Source: an uncultured SAR116 cluster alpha proteobacterium (GTDB taxonomy: Bacteria; Pseudomonadota; Alphaproteobacteria; Puniceispirillales; Marisalimonadaceae). From it: a stretch of 64,000 nucleotides of DNA. Made by a program: the position numbers and the translations under genes. The notes beneath the pieces were generated by a model. That model did not search any database. It saw only the letters and a program-made list of their open reading frames with translations, and had not been told where the DNA came from. Each line of letters opens with the position of its first letter. Position 1 is the stretch's first letter. Location of the stretch: the NCBI GenBank assembly GCA_902595515.1, contig CACJQK010000003.1, forward strand, positions 83,960-147,959, in the 5' to 3' direction. Below are positions 32,899 through 41,533 of the stretch, one piece after another.

Positions 32899-34140
32899 CT
32901 AACTATAAATTAACCTATCTTTTTGGAAATAAATTTTCCACATAATAAAGGTGACAATAAGTAGATTTGTAAAATTCCAAAAAATTCCATTAACAAATGC
33001 AAGTTTATAAGATTGAGTAAGATCAAATATTTCTCCAGACATCCAACCACCTAACCCCATACCTACGACAGTTGCCAGTATAACCAAACCTACTCTTTCT
33101 CCAACTTCTTCAATTGGGAGATATTTTCTAACTATCATTGCATATGCTGGGACAATCCCACCTTGAGATAAACCAAACATCAAAGACACAATGAATAATG
33201 ACAACTGACTATCAAATGGTAAGAAAAAAACTAAAGACAACATTTGTAAAAATGATCCAATGAAAATGGTATATATTGGGCCAATTTTGTCAGATAAAAA
33301 TCCAAAACCAATCCTACTTATCATTCCAGACAATAGCATTACAGATAATATTTGAGCTCCAACAGTTAGACCAAAGCCTCTCTCAACACATAAAGCAACA
33401 ATATGAACTTGAGGCATTGCCATCGCAAGACAACAACCAATTCCAGCTAATACTAACAAAGTTTGTAAAGTTTTAGGTGATAGATTCTTAATAGTGTTAT
33501 TTTTATTATTCAAATTAATATCTTGGTTATTTGAAGTAACAATATTATTTTTCAATATTAATGAAATTGGAAAGATGATTACCAAACAGATTATTGCAAT
33601 ATAAAAATAGACTTCTTTCCAGTTACTAAACTCTAGTAGATAACTAATAAAGAGTGGCCACAAACCACCTGCAACATAATTGGCACTAGCAACTATAGCT
33701 ACTGCTAGCCCTCTATGTTTTTCAAAAAAATTTCCAATATCTGCTATAGAGGGACCAAAAAAAGTTGATGCAGCTGTACCCATAAAAACTTGTAAAACCA
33801 ATAGGTGCCAAAATTGATTGGAAATCATTGCTAGTAAATAGGATAATGAAAGAAGAATAACTGCAACAATAATTGGAAATTTAAGCCCAAATTTATCTAT
33901 TACTTTTCCAATTAAAAAATTACCTAATCCAAAACCAACCATAGTAGTAGCATAAAGCAAACTTGCCTTACCTCTATCAATGGCAAATTCAGTTTCTAAT
34001 GCTGGCATTACAACTACAACGGACCACATACCTACAGTACCTACAACACCAACAATAAATAAAAGAATTAACCTAATCCAAGACCTTAGACTATCATACT
34101 CAATATCAGGAATGAGATTTTTGTTTTGTGTCTGAACCAT
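32899..34140 (-). CDS. MFS transporter, monocarboxylate/oxalate-formate-like
   Basis: 413 aa, twelve hydrophobic segments with the MFS loop motif 'G-F-L-S-D-K-I-G-P' in the second half and 'G-K-V-I-D-K-F-G-L-K' in the first. The general pattern, including 'R-G-L-A-V-A-I-V-A-S-A-N-Y', resembles the OFA/monocarboxylate porters. Substrate not determined, but the neighbouring CoA-transferase suggests a carboxylic acid. It ends 14 bases before the nucleoside-recognition gene. Confidence 0.82.
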   Translation of the reverse strand: MVQTQNKNLIPDIEYDSLRSWIRLILLFIVGVVGTVGMWSVVVVMPALETEFAIDRGKASLLYATTMVGFGLGNFLIGKVIDKFGLKFPIIVAVILLSLSYLLAMISNQFWHLLVLQVFMGTAASTFFGPSIADIGNFFEKHRGLAVAIVASANYVAGGLWPLFISYLLEFSNWKEVYFYIAIICLVIIFPISLILKNNIVTSNNQDINLNNKNNTIKNLSPKTLQTLLVLAGIGCCLAMAMPQVHIVALCVERGFGLTVGAQILSVMLLSGMISRIGFGFLSDKIGPIYTIFIGSFLQMLSLVFFLPFDSQLSLFIVSLMFGLSQGGIVPAYAMIVRKYLPIEEVGERVGLVILATVVGMGLGGWMSGEIFDLTQSYKLAFVNGIFWNFTNLLIVTFIMWKIYFQKDRLIYS

Positions 34141-34161
34141 AAATTCTTTCAGAATAATTTA

Positions 34162-35379
34162 TTAAATTATCTCATTATCTTTTAAATTTTTTATCTCAGC
34201 ATCACTGAGACCAATTTTTTCAGATAAAATTTCATCTGTATGCTCTCCAAGTAATGGAGGTGGCATTCTATAACTTGGTGGCGTTTCTTGCATTTTAATT
34301 GGGTTTGCTATTAATTTTAGAGGAGATTTTCCTGTTTTTTTATGATCCATATTCACTATCATTTCTCTAGCCTTAACATGCGGGTCTGAGAAAACTTGAC
34401 TTAATGTATTAATTGGACCACATCCAATTTTTTCTTTCTCTAACTCTTTTAGCCACCACTCGGATGTGTGTTTCTTGGTAATTTCGTTTAAAACATTAGT
34501 AACAAATTCTCTGTTTGATACTCTGTCCGCATTAGTTTTGAATTTTGGATTATTAATTAACTTTTCTTCGCCAGCTAATTTACAAAATCTCTCAAAAGTT
34601 GGATCATTTCCAACTGAAAGTACGATATATCCATCAGATGTAGGCATGACTTGATAAGGAACAATATTAGGATGCTGATTGCCAAGTCTTTCAGGGTTTT
34701 TGTCTGTAGACAAATAATTCATTCCTTGATTAGCAAGCCATGCAACATGTGTATCTAACATACCAATATCAATAAATTGACCTTCTCCAGTTTGAATTTG
34801 ATGTCTAACAGCTGCAAGAATTCCTACTGATGCAAACATTCCTGCCATCAAGTCTCCAATAGGAACTCCAACTTTCATTGGCTCCCCATTAGGTTCTCCA
34901 GTAAGAGCCATGACGCCGCCCATTGCTTGAATTAAACCATCATAGCCTGGTCTAGATGCATAAGGACCAGTCTGTCCAAAACCTGTGATAGAACAATAAA
35001 TCAATCTAGGAAACTCAATCTTTAAATTTTTATAACCAAGTCCATACTTCTCTAATGTACCTGTTTTAAAATTTTCTACTAATATGTCACAATCTTTAAG
35101 TAGTTTCTTTATTAAATCCTGCCCTTCTTTTTTACTAAGATTTACAGTTATTGATTTTTTATTCCTGTTTGCTCCACAATAATAAGCACTTAAATCCGTC
35201 TCATCTCCGTTTTCATCTTTTACAAATGGTGGAGCAAATCCCCTGGTATCATCTCCTCCTCCTGGCCTTTCAACTTTTATTATCTCTGCACCAAGATCAC
35301 CAAGCATTTGGGTGCAATAAGGCCCTGCTAAAACTCTTGTTAGATCTAATACCTTTATTCCGTCTAATGAATTTTTCAT
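34162..35379 (-). CDS. CaiB/BaiF (class III) CoA-transferase
   Basis: 405 aa. 'V-L-D-L-T-R-V-L-A-G-P-Y-C-T-Q-M-L-G-D-L-G-A' at the N-terminus and 'I-D-I-G-M-L-D-T-H-V-A-W-L' near residue 200, where the aspartate is the expected nucleophile that carries the CoA thioester. 'G-F-G-Q-T-G-P-Y' is the CoA-binding loop. It moves CoA between carboxylic acids, activating a substrate for the acyl-CoA enzymes nearby. The MFS gene 21 bases downstream may import that acid. AGAGAT precedes the ATG. Confidence 0.9.
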   Translation of the reverse strand: MKNSLDGIKVLDLTRVLAGPYCTQMLGDLGAEIIKVERPGGGDDTRGFAPPFVKDENGDETDLSAYYCGANRNKKSITVNLSKKEGQDLIKKLLKDCDILVENFKTGTLEKYGLGYKNLKIEFPRLIYCSITGFGQTGPYASRPGYDGLIQAMGGVMALTGEPNGEPMKVGVPIGDLMAGMFASVGILAAVRHQIQTGEGQFIDIGMLDTHVAWLANQGMNYLSTDKNPERLGNQHPNIVPYQVMPTSDGYIVLSVGNDPTFERFCKLAGEEKLINNPKFKTNADRVSNREFVTNVLNEITKKHTSEWWLKELEKEKIGCGPINTLSQVFSDPHVKAREMIVNMDHKKTGKSPLKLIANPIKMQETPPSYRMPPPLLGEHTDEILSEKIGLSDAEIKNLKDNEII

Positions 35380-35461
35380 AATGTATCTCTTATTGTTTAA
35401 TCTTTTTAATAGTAAAAAATATACTTTAAAAATCCTATATTTTCATATTTTAAATTTTATT

Positions 35462-35480
35462 TTAGATTTGCTAGATCTAA
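35462..35480. promoter_or_regulatory. Possible operator, TTAGAT-N7-ATCTAA
   Basis: A six-base inverted repeat TTAGAT (35462-35467) and ATCTAA (35475-35480) in the divergent region between the CoA-transferase and MBL hydrolase genes, with an extra TTTAGATTT just downstream. LysR- or GntR-like sites can look like this, but so can chance in AT-rich DNA. Confidence 0.25.
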
Positions 35481-35548
35481 TTTAGATTTAATGTATATTC
35501 TTAACATCTTAAATAAAAAATACCACGATAATTCATGACGAGCAATAA

Positions 35549-36562
35549 ATGACGAAACTAGAAATTGACAAACCTAAATTTGGTGAATTAACTCAAATAG
35601 CTTCTGATTTATATTGGGTACATTTTGAGCTTCCTTTTAGATTAAACCATGTAAATTTATTTTTAATGGATACTCCAAAGGGACTATTAATTTTAGATGC
35701 TGGTTTAAAATCTGAACACTCTGAAGAACATTGGGAAGCACTTATAAATGGTCCATTAAAATCTAAAAAATTTGCAGGTTTGTTGATTACACATTATCAC
35801 CCTGATCATATTGGTATGGCAGGCTGGCTTCAAAAAAAATTAGATATTAAATGTTACACAACAGAAAAAGAATTATTCACTGCTAATACTTTTAGATCAA
35901 TGCCAGATGATGAATATGCAAAAATTTTTCGTAATGTTTTTGTAAGAGCTGGAATGAGTGAAGAAGATATTCTTGCAAAGGACCCAGCAACAAGACTATA
36001 TAAAAATAGAGTATATGAGCTACCTGATTTTGAAATCATTAAAGCTGGATACGAAATTGAATCTAATGACGGATTATGGATAGCTAGAACAGACTCTGGA
36101 CACTCACCTGAACATATTTCTTTGATGGATTATAAAAGAAAATTATATCTTTCAGGAGATTTTTTGTTGCCTAGGATTTCACCAAACATTTCTGATAATT
36201 TTTTTGATCCACTAGATGATAGATTAGGTGGTTATTTTAAATATCTTAATGAAATATCATCCATGGAGCCAGATACAAAAGTATTTCCGTGTCATGATTG
36301 GCCATTTACAAATGGTGATCAACGAGCCAAAGACTTAATTAAACATCACAATCATAGATTAAGCTTAATAATAGATGCCCTTGAAGAAAAGAATATAACT
36401 ATTATGGATTCTATTGAAATTATTTTTGACAGAAAAATAGGTGATGAACAAATGCACTTTGCAATTGGAGAAGCAAGAGCTCATCTAATCCATTTAGATG
36501 TAACCAATCAAGCCAAAAGTAAAGTTGATGAGCGTGGAACAGTTCATTATTCAAAAATATGA
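35549..36562 (+). CDS. Metallo-beta-lactamase-fold hydrolase
   Basis: 337 aa. 'I-T-H-Y-H-P-D-H-I-G-M-A' near residues 79-90 is the H-x-H-x-D-H zinc motif; 'D-S-G-H-S-P-E-H-I' near 180 and 'S-G-D-F-L-L' near 205 give the other metal ligands, and 'P-C-H-D-W-P' the last histidine. The long C-terminal helical extension is like that of glyoxalase II-related or acyl-CoA-thioester/lactone hydrolases. Substrate unknown; the divergent CoA-transferase suggests a thioester. The start has no clear ribosome binding site. Confidence 0.85.
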   Translation: MTKLEIDKPKFGELTQIASDLYWVHFELPFRLNHVNLFLMDTPKGLLILDAGLKSEHSEEHWEALINGPLKSKKFAGLLITHYHPDHIGMAGWLQKKLDIKCYTTEKELFTANTFRSMPDDEYAKIFRNVFVRAGMSEEDILAKDPATRLYKNRVYELPDFEIIKAGYEIESNDGLWIARTDSGHSPEHISLMDYKRKLYLSGDFLLPRISPNISDNFFDPLDDRLGGYFKYLNEISSMEPDTKVFPCHDWPFTNGDQRAKDLIKHHNHRLSLIIDALEEKNITIMDSIEIIFDRKIGDEQMHFAIGEARAHLIHLDVTNQAKSKVDERGTVHYSKI

Positions 36563-36616
36563 TTATAAATAGAGTTAGAATATAATTAAATAATAACGAA
36601 GGGTATCAACATATAA

Positions 36617-37423
36617 ATGTTAAATAAGACAACCTTTCAAAGAGCTCACGGTAAAATTGATGTTAAAATAAATAATAATGAAATAAATCGCTTCTATCAA
36701 TCAGGTTCTACAAAAGTATTTTACCCTAAATCTTTTCAAAAATTTAAAGAGTTAGTTTTAGTCAATACTGCTGGTGGGATTACAAGTGGTGATAATTTTT
36801 CTTATGATTTTGAAATTGTAAATAAATCCAAAATTTTTTTAACTACGCAAACTGCAGAAAGAGCTTATAAGGGATTTAGTGAAAAGGCTAAAATTAAAAT
36901 CTCTTTGACAGTAGATGACACAAGTAATCTTTTTTGGATACCACAAGAATTAATTTTATTTAACAATTGTAATTTTGATAGAAACATTGAAGTAAATTTA
37001 GGTCCTAATTCAAATTTTGTATTAGCTGAAACTACAATATTTGGAAGAACAGCTATGGATGAATATCTTGAAAAAGGTTATTTCAATGATAATTGGAGAA
37101 TAAATGTAAATAAAAATTTGATTCACGCTGAAGCATTAAATTTAAATGGAAATATTAGAGAAACTCTCTCAAATATTGCTTCAGCTAAGGATGGAGTTGC
37201 AATATCTAATATTTTTATCTACGGAAAAAAACTATTATCTTATGAGAATACTTTACCTGAAATTCTAAGAAACTCAGAAACAGTATTGTTGTCTCATTCT
37301 ATATGGAATGATAAAATTTTAGTCAGAATGGTTGCCAAAGATGCTTATGATTTGAAATCAATACAAAAAAATTTAATATCAATACTTGCTGATGATAACA
37401 TACCAAAAGTATGGAACAGTTAG
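36617..37423 (+). CDS. ureD: Urease accessory protein UreD
   Basis: 268 aa. 'K-E-L-V-L-V-N-T-A-G-G-I-T-S-G-D' near residues 45-60 is the UreD signature, 'T-T-Q-T-A-E-R-A-Y-K-G' follows, and 'F-G-R-T-A-M-D-E' is in the centre. UreD binds the urease apoprotein and, with UreF and UreG, delivers nickel and CO2 for the active site. First gene of ureDABCEFG; the spacing to ureA is nine bases. Confidence 0.93.
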   Translation: MLNKTTFQRAHGKIDVKINNNEINRFYQSGSTKVFYPKSFQKFKELVLVNTAGGITSGDNFSYDFEIVNKSKIFLTTQTAERAYKGFSEKAKIKISLTVDDTSNLFWIPQELILFNNCNFDRNIEVNLGPNSNFVLAETTIFGRTAMDEYLEKGYFNDNWRINVNKNLIHAEALNLNGNIRETLSNIASAKDGVAISNIFIYGKKLLSYENTLPEILRNSETVLLSHSIWNDKILVRMVAKDAYDLKSIQKNLISILADDNIPKVWNS

Positions 37424-37432
37424 GGAGAGAAC

Positions 37433-37735
37433 ATGAAATTATCACCTAGAGAAAAAGATAAACTCTTAATTAGCTTAGCTGCAATAGTTGCAAGAAATAG
37501 AAAAAGTAGAGGAATTAAACTTAACTATCCTGAGGCTATAGCTTTAATTTCAGATTTTGTTGTTGAAGGAGCTAGAGAAGGACGCACCGTTGCAGACTTA
37601 ATGGAAGCTGGTGCTCATGTTGTAAAAAAGGATGAATGTATGAGTGGGATTCCTGAAATGATACATGAAGTTCAAGTTGAAGCCACATTTCCCGATGGCA
37701 CAAAATTAGTCACAGTTCATCATCCTATAAGATAA
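37433..37735 (+). CDS. ureA: Urease gamma subunit
   Basis: 100 aa, exact family length. '[18 protein letters not shown]' at the start and '[12 protein letters not shown]' and '[13 protein letters not shown]' are diagnostic. Gamma is one of three chains of the (UreABC)3 enzyme that hydrolyses urea to ammonia and carbamate in the cytoplasm. A strong AGGGAGAG precedes the ATG. Confidence 0.97.
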   Translation: MKLSPREKDKLLISLAAIVARNRKSRGIKLNYPEAIALISDFVVEGAREGRTVADLMEAGAHVVKKDECMSGIPEMIHEVQVEATFPDGTKLVTVHHPIR

Positions 37736-37746
37736 TGGAGATTTAA

Positions 37747-38052
37747 ATGATACCTGGAGAAATTATAACAAAATCTGATGAAATAGTTTTAAATAAAGAT
37801 TCTGATGCTTTAAATATAAAAGTTTCAAATACAGGCGATAGACCAATCCAAGTTGGTAGCCACTATCACTTTTACGAAACAAACGAATTTTTATCTTTTG
37901 ACAGGGATAAAACAAAAGGAATGAGACTAGATATTGCAGCTGGAACTGCCGTTCGCTTTGAACCAGGTCAAACAAGAGAGGTAAATTTAATTAAAATTAA
38001 AGGTAATAAAAATATTTTTGGGTTTAATCAGAAAATTATGGGAGCTTTGTAA
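37747..38052 (+). CDS. ureB: Urease beta subunit
   Basis: 101 aa. 'M-I-P-G-E-I-I' at the start, '[15 protein letters not shown]' and '[10 protein letters not shown]' are typical. It lies between ureA and ureC, with GGAG upstream; its stop overlaps the ureC start in TAATG, which indicates coupled translation of the structural subunits. Confidence 0.97.
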   Translation: MIPGEIITKSDEIVLNKDSDALNIKVSNTGDRPIQVGSHYHFYETNEFLSFDRDKTKGMRLDIAAGTAVRFEPGQTREVNLIKIKGNKNIFGFNQKIMGAL

Positions 38053-39761
38053 TGAGTTCAAAAATAACAAGATCATCATATGCAGAAATGTTTGGCCCTA
38101 CGACTGGTGACAAAGTTAGATTAGCTGACACAGACTTGTTTATAGAAGTTGAAAATGATTTAACTGTCTATGGCGAGGAAGTAAAATTTGGTGGTGGAAA
38201 AGTAATTAGAGACGGTATGGGCCAGTCACAAGTTACAAGAAAAGATGGCGCCGTTGACACTGTTATCACAAACGCACTTATAGTTGATGTAAATGGAATA
38301 TTTAAAGCCGATATTGGAATTAAAGATGGTGTAATTAAAAAAATTGGAAAATCTGGAAATCCTGATACTCAACCAAAAATTGATATTATTATAGGACCTG
38401 GCACTGAAATAATCGCAGGTGAAGGTAAAATTATTACAGCAGGAGGATTTGATTCTCACATCCACTATATATGTCCTCAACAAATTGACGATGCTCTGCA
38501 CTCAGGTTTAACAACAATGCTAGGAGGTGGAACTGGACCTGCTCATGGTACATTGGCAACAACATGCACACCTGGATCTTGGCATATAGGTAAAATGATA
38601 CAATCAGCGGATGCTTTTTCTATGAATCTTGCATTTGCTGGTAAAGGTAATTCTTCTAAACCAGAGGGATTAATTGAACAGGTAAATGCCGGAGCTTGCG
38701 CACTGAAATTACACGAAGATTGGGGTACCACTCCTGGTGCTATAGATAACTGTCTAAATGTAGCTGACAAAATGGATGTTCAAGTAATGATACATACAGA
38801 TACATTAAATGAAAGTGGATTTGTAGAAAATACTATAAAAGCTATCAATAATAGAATAATTCATGCCTTTCATACTGAAGGTGCTGGTGGAGGCCATGCT
38901 CCTGATATCATTAAAGTATGCGGGAATGAAAATGTAATACCATCATCAACGAATCCAACAAGACCCTATACGATAAATACTTTAGAAGAGCATTTGGATA
39001 TGCTTATGGTATGTCATCATTTAGATAAATCAATTCCAGAAGACGTTGCCTTTGCTGAAAGCAGAATTAGAAAAGAGACTATAGCTGCAGAGGATATCCT
39101 CCATGATTTAGGTGCCTTTTCAATCATAGCTTCTGACAGTCAAGCAATGGGAAGGGTTGGAGAAGTTATTATCAGAACTTGGCAAACAGCTCACAAAATG
39201 AAAGTTCAAAGAGGTCGTCTACAGGAAGAAAAAGGTGATAATGATAATGTAAGAGTTAAAAGATATGTAGCTAAATATACAATTAATCCAGCTATAACTC
39301 ACGGTTTATCTAAACAGATAGGTTCAATAACTGAAGGTAAAAGAGCTGATATTGTGATATGGGATCCAGCTTTTTTTGGGGTAAAGCCAGAGATTGTGAT
39401 GCTTGGTGGAAGCATTGCTTGTGCTCAAATGGGTGATCCTAACGCATCAATTCCAACTCCACAACCTGTATATACAAGACCAATGTTTTCTTCTTATGGA
39501 AGATCTCTAGAGACATCTTCAATTACCTTTGTTAGTAAAGATTCTATTAAATCTGGAAGTCTAGACTCATTAAAACTTTCTAAAAATACTGTTGCGGTGG
39601 AGAAAACAAGAGATATCTCCAAAAAAGATATGGTTTATAATAATTATTGCCCAGATATTTCTGTTGATCCTGAAACATATAAAGTTACAGCTGATGGGGA
39701 AGTTCTTACCTGCGAGCCAGCTACAGAATTACCTATGGCTCAGAGATATTTTTTATTTTAG
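38052..39761 (+). CDS. ureC: Urease alpha (catalytic) subunit
   Basis: 569 aa, usual length about 567-572. Nickel-ligand and active-site motifs are all present: 'G-F-D-S-H-I-H-Y-I' (near 135), the carbamylated lysine in 'A-L-K-L-H-E-D-W-G' near residue 218, 'H-T-D-T-L-N-E-S-G', '[12 protein letters not shown]', the flap 'M-V-C-H-H-L' and '[10 protein letters not shown]'. No defects seen, so the enzyme should be active when nickel is inserted. Urea would be a nitrogen source for the cell. Confidence 0.98.
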   Translation: MSSKITRSSYAEMFGPTTGDKVRLADTDLFIEVENDLTVYGEEVKFGGGKVIRDGMGQSQVTRKDGAVDTVITNALIVDVNGIFKADIGIKDGVIKKIGKSGNPDTQPKIDIIIGPGTEIIAGEGKIITAGGFDSHIHYICPQQIDDALHSGLTTMLGGGTGPAHGTLATTCTPGSWHIGKMIQSADAFSMNLAFAGKGNSSKPEGLIEQVNAGACALKLHEDWGTTPGAIDNCLNVADKMDVQVMIHTDTLNESGFVENTIKAINNRIIHAFHTEGAGGGHAPDIIKVCGNENVIPSSTNPTRPYTINTLEEHLDMLMVCHHLDKSIPEDVAFAESRIRKETIAAEDILHDLGAFSIIASDSQAMGRVGEVIIRTWQTAHKMKVQRGRLQEEKGDNDNVRVKRYVAKYTINPAITHGLSKQIGSITEGKRADIVIWDPAFFGVKPEIVMLGGSIACAQMGDPNASIPTPQPVYTRPMFSSYGRSLETSSITFVSKDSIKSGSLDSLKLSKNTVAVEKTRDISKKDMVYNNYCPDISVDPETYKVTADGEVLTCEPATELPMAQRYFLF

Positions 39762-39769
39762 AGAAAATA

Positions 39770-40210
39770 ATGATTTCAGAGAAAATTTTAGTTAATCCAG
39801 AAAATAAAAAAATAAAGGATACTATAACCTTAACTTATGATAAAAGGTTTATTCGAAGAAAAAAGCTAGTCTCTGATAATAATTTTGGGTTTTTAGTAAA
39901 TTTATCAGAGACCGTTTCTTTAAAAAAAAATGATGGATTTTTACTTGATAATGGATCAATCATTTTAATTAAATCTGCTAAGGAAGAGCTATTGGAAATT
40001 AAAAGTAATAACCTTATGAAAATAACTTGGCATATTGGTAACAGACATATCCCTTGCCAGATTGAAAATGAGAGACTTTTAATACAAGTTGATAAAGTAA
40101 TTGAAAACTTAGTCACAAAGCTGGGTGGATCTGTAAAAAAAGTAAAAGAAGAATTTAACCCAGAAGGTGGTGCATATGGTTTAGGTAGAACTCATGGACA
40201 CAAGCATTAA
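39770..40210 (+). CDS. ureE: Urease accessory protein UreE
   Basis: 146 aa nickel chaperone. The peptide-binding N-terminal domain is divergent; the C-terminal metal domain has 'W-H-I-G-N-R-H-I-P-C-Q-I', with the histidines that bind nickel, and a final '[11 protein letters not shown]'. The histidine tail is short compared with Klebsiella UreE. The last 17 bases overlap ureF. Confidence 0.92.
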   Translation: MISEKILVNPENKKIKDTITLTYDKRFIRRKKLVSDNNFGFLVNLSETVSLKKNDGFLLDNGSIILIKSAKEELLEIKSNNLMKITWHIGNRHIPCQIENERLLIQVDKVIENLVTKLGGSVKKVKEEFNPEGGAYGLGRTHGHKH

Positions 40211-40850
40211 ACAAAAACAATCAACTTTTGATTATCATCAGTTACTACTTTCTTGGTTTTCACCTAGTTTTCCTATTGGTAGCTTTAACTTTTCTCATGG
40301 TTTAGAAGCAGCAATCGAATATGCATTTGTTTATGATAAGATTAGTTTGGAAAAATGGATAAAACATTTAATAGTTAATGGTGCAGGGAAAACTGACAGT
40401 ATTTTGCTTGCTAACGCTTATAATGGTGAAGAAGTAAATGAACTTGCTTTTGCTCTTTGCCCTTCTAAACAAAGATGGCTTGAAACTTTGAATTTAGGAA
40501 AAGCTTTTTGTAAAAATATTAAAGAAAATTGGAGTTATAAAATTGATAAAAATTTGGCTTATCCAATAGCTATTGGTAAAGCTGGTTTATATTTTAAAAT
40601 ACCTTTAGATAAATTATTAATTGCTTTTCTACAGAGCTTTGTTTCAAATCTTATTAACGTTGGAGTTAAACATATTCCCTTAGGTCAAAGCGAGGGACAG
40701 AAAATTTTAATTAACTTTTTGCCAGCTATTAAAAAACAAGCAAACAATTATAAAATTGCAAAAGTCAGTAATTTAGGAAGTTCTGCTTTTTTATCTGACT
40801 TGAGTAGCATGTATCATGAAACATTAAATAATAGGATATATCAAACATGA
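40194..40850 (+). CDS. ureF: Urease accessory protein UreF
   Basis: 218 aa. '[17 protein letters not shown]' (about residues 24-40) is the UreF signature and '[12 protein letters not shown]' the conserved C-terminal helix. UreF bridges UreD and UreG in the activation complex. It starts within ureE and overlaps ureG by four bases, so accessory genes are translationally coupled. Confidence 0.92.
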   Translation: MDTSIKQKQSTFDYHQLLLSWFSPSFPIGSFNFSHGLEAAIEYAFVYDKISLEKWIKHLIVNGAGKTDSILLANAYNGEEVNELAFALCPSKQRWLETLNLGKAFCKNIKENWSYKIDKNLAYPIAIGKAGLYFKIPLDKLLIAFLQSFVSNLINVGVKHIPLGQSEGQKILINFLPAIKKQANNYKIAKVSNLGSSAFLSDLSSMYHETLNNRIYQT

Positions 40851-41467
40851 TTAAAAACTTTGGACCACTCAAAGTAGGAATTGGAGGCCCTGTAGGTGCA
40901 GGGAAAACTAGTTTAACAGAAGCTTTATGCAAAAAACTTTCAAAAAAAGTCTCAATGGCTGTTATTTCTAATGATATTTATACAATTGAGGATGCAGAAT
41001 ATCTTATGAAAGCGCAGGCACTCCCTTTGGAAAGAATTAAAGGAGTTGAAACAGGTGGATGTCCACATACCGCTATAAGAGAAGATGCTTCAATTAACTT
41101 GTTAGCAGTCGATGAATTAAAAGAAAAATTTCCTGACTTAGAATTAATATTAATTGAATCAGGAGGTGATAATTTAGCTGCAACTTTTAGCCCTGAATTG
41201 GTAGATTTATCTATTTATGTAATTGATGTAGGTATGGGCGGCGATATTCCTAGAAAAGGAGGGCCTGCTATAAAAAGGTCAGACTTGCTTTTAATAAATA
41301 AAACAGATTTGGCGCCACATGTTCAGGTTAACTTAGATATAATGCAAAATGATGTAGACCTTGTAAGAAACAAATTACCATATGTGTTTGGTCAAACAAA
41401 AAATAATTTAGGAATAGATTCAGTTGTGTCATTTTTAGAAAAAGAAGGTGGATTATATATCAAATAA
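40847..41467 (+). CDS. ureG: Urease accessory GTPase UreG
   Basis: 206 aa. P-loop '[11 protein letters not shown]' near residues 12-22, 'N-D-I-Y-T-x-E-D-A' metal/switch segment, '[13 protein letters not shown]' with the Cys-Pro-His nickel-binding motif, 'E-S-G-G-D-N-L-A-A' and G4 'N-K-T-D'. UreG couples GTP hydrolysis to nickel delivery. It closes the urease operon. No nickel or urea transporter gene follows in the window. Confidence 0.95.
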   Translation: MIKNFGPLKVGIGGPVGAGKTSLTEALCKKLSKKVSMAVISNDIYTIEDAEYLMKAQALPLERIKGVETGGCPHTAIREDASINLLAVDELKEKFPDLELILIESGGDNLAATFSPELVDLSIYVIDVGMGGDIPRKGGPAIKRSDLLLINKTDLAPHVQVNLDIMQNDVDLVRNKLPYVFGQTKNNLGIDSVVSFLEKEGGLYIK

Positions 41468-41533
41468 ATTATTTTAAAAATAGATCGTAGAATTATTAAT
41501 ATAAAAAAAGAAAATTTTATATATATTTATTTA

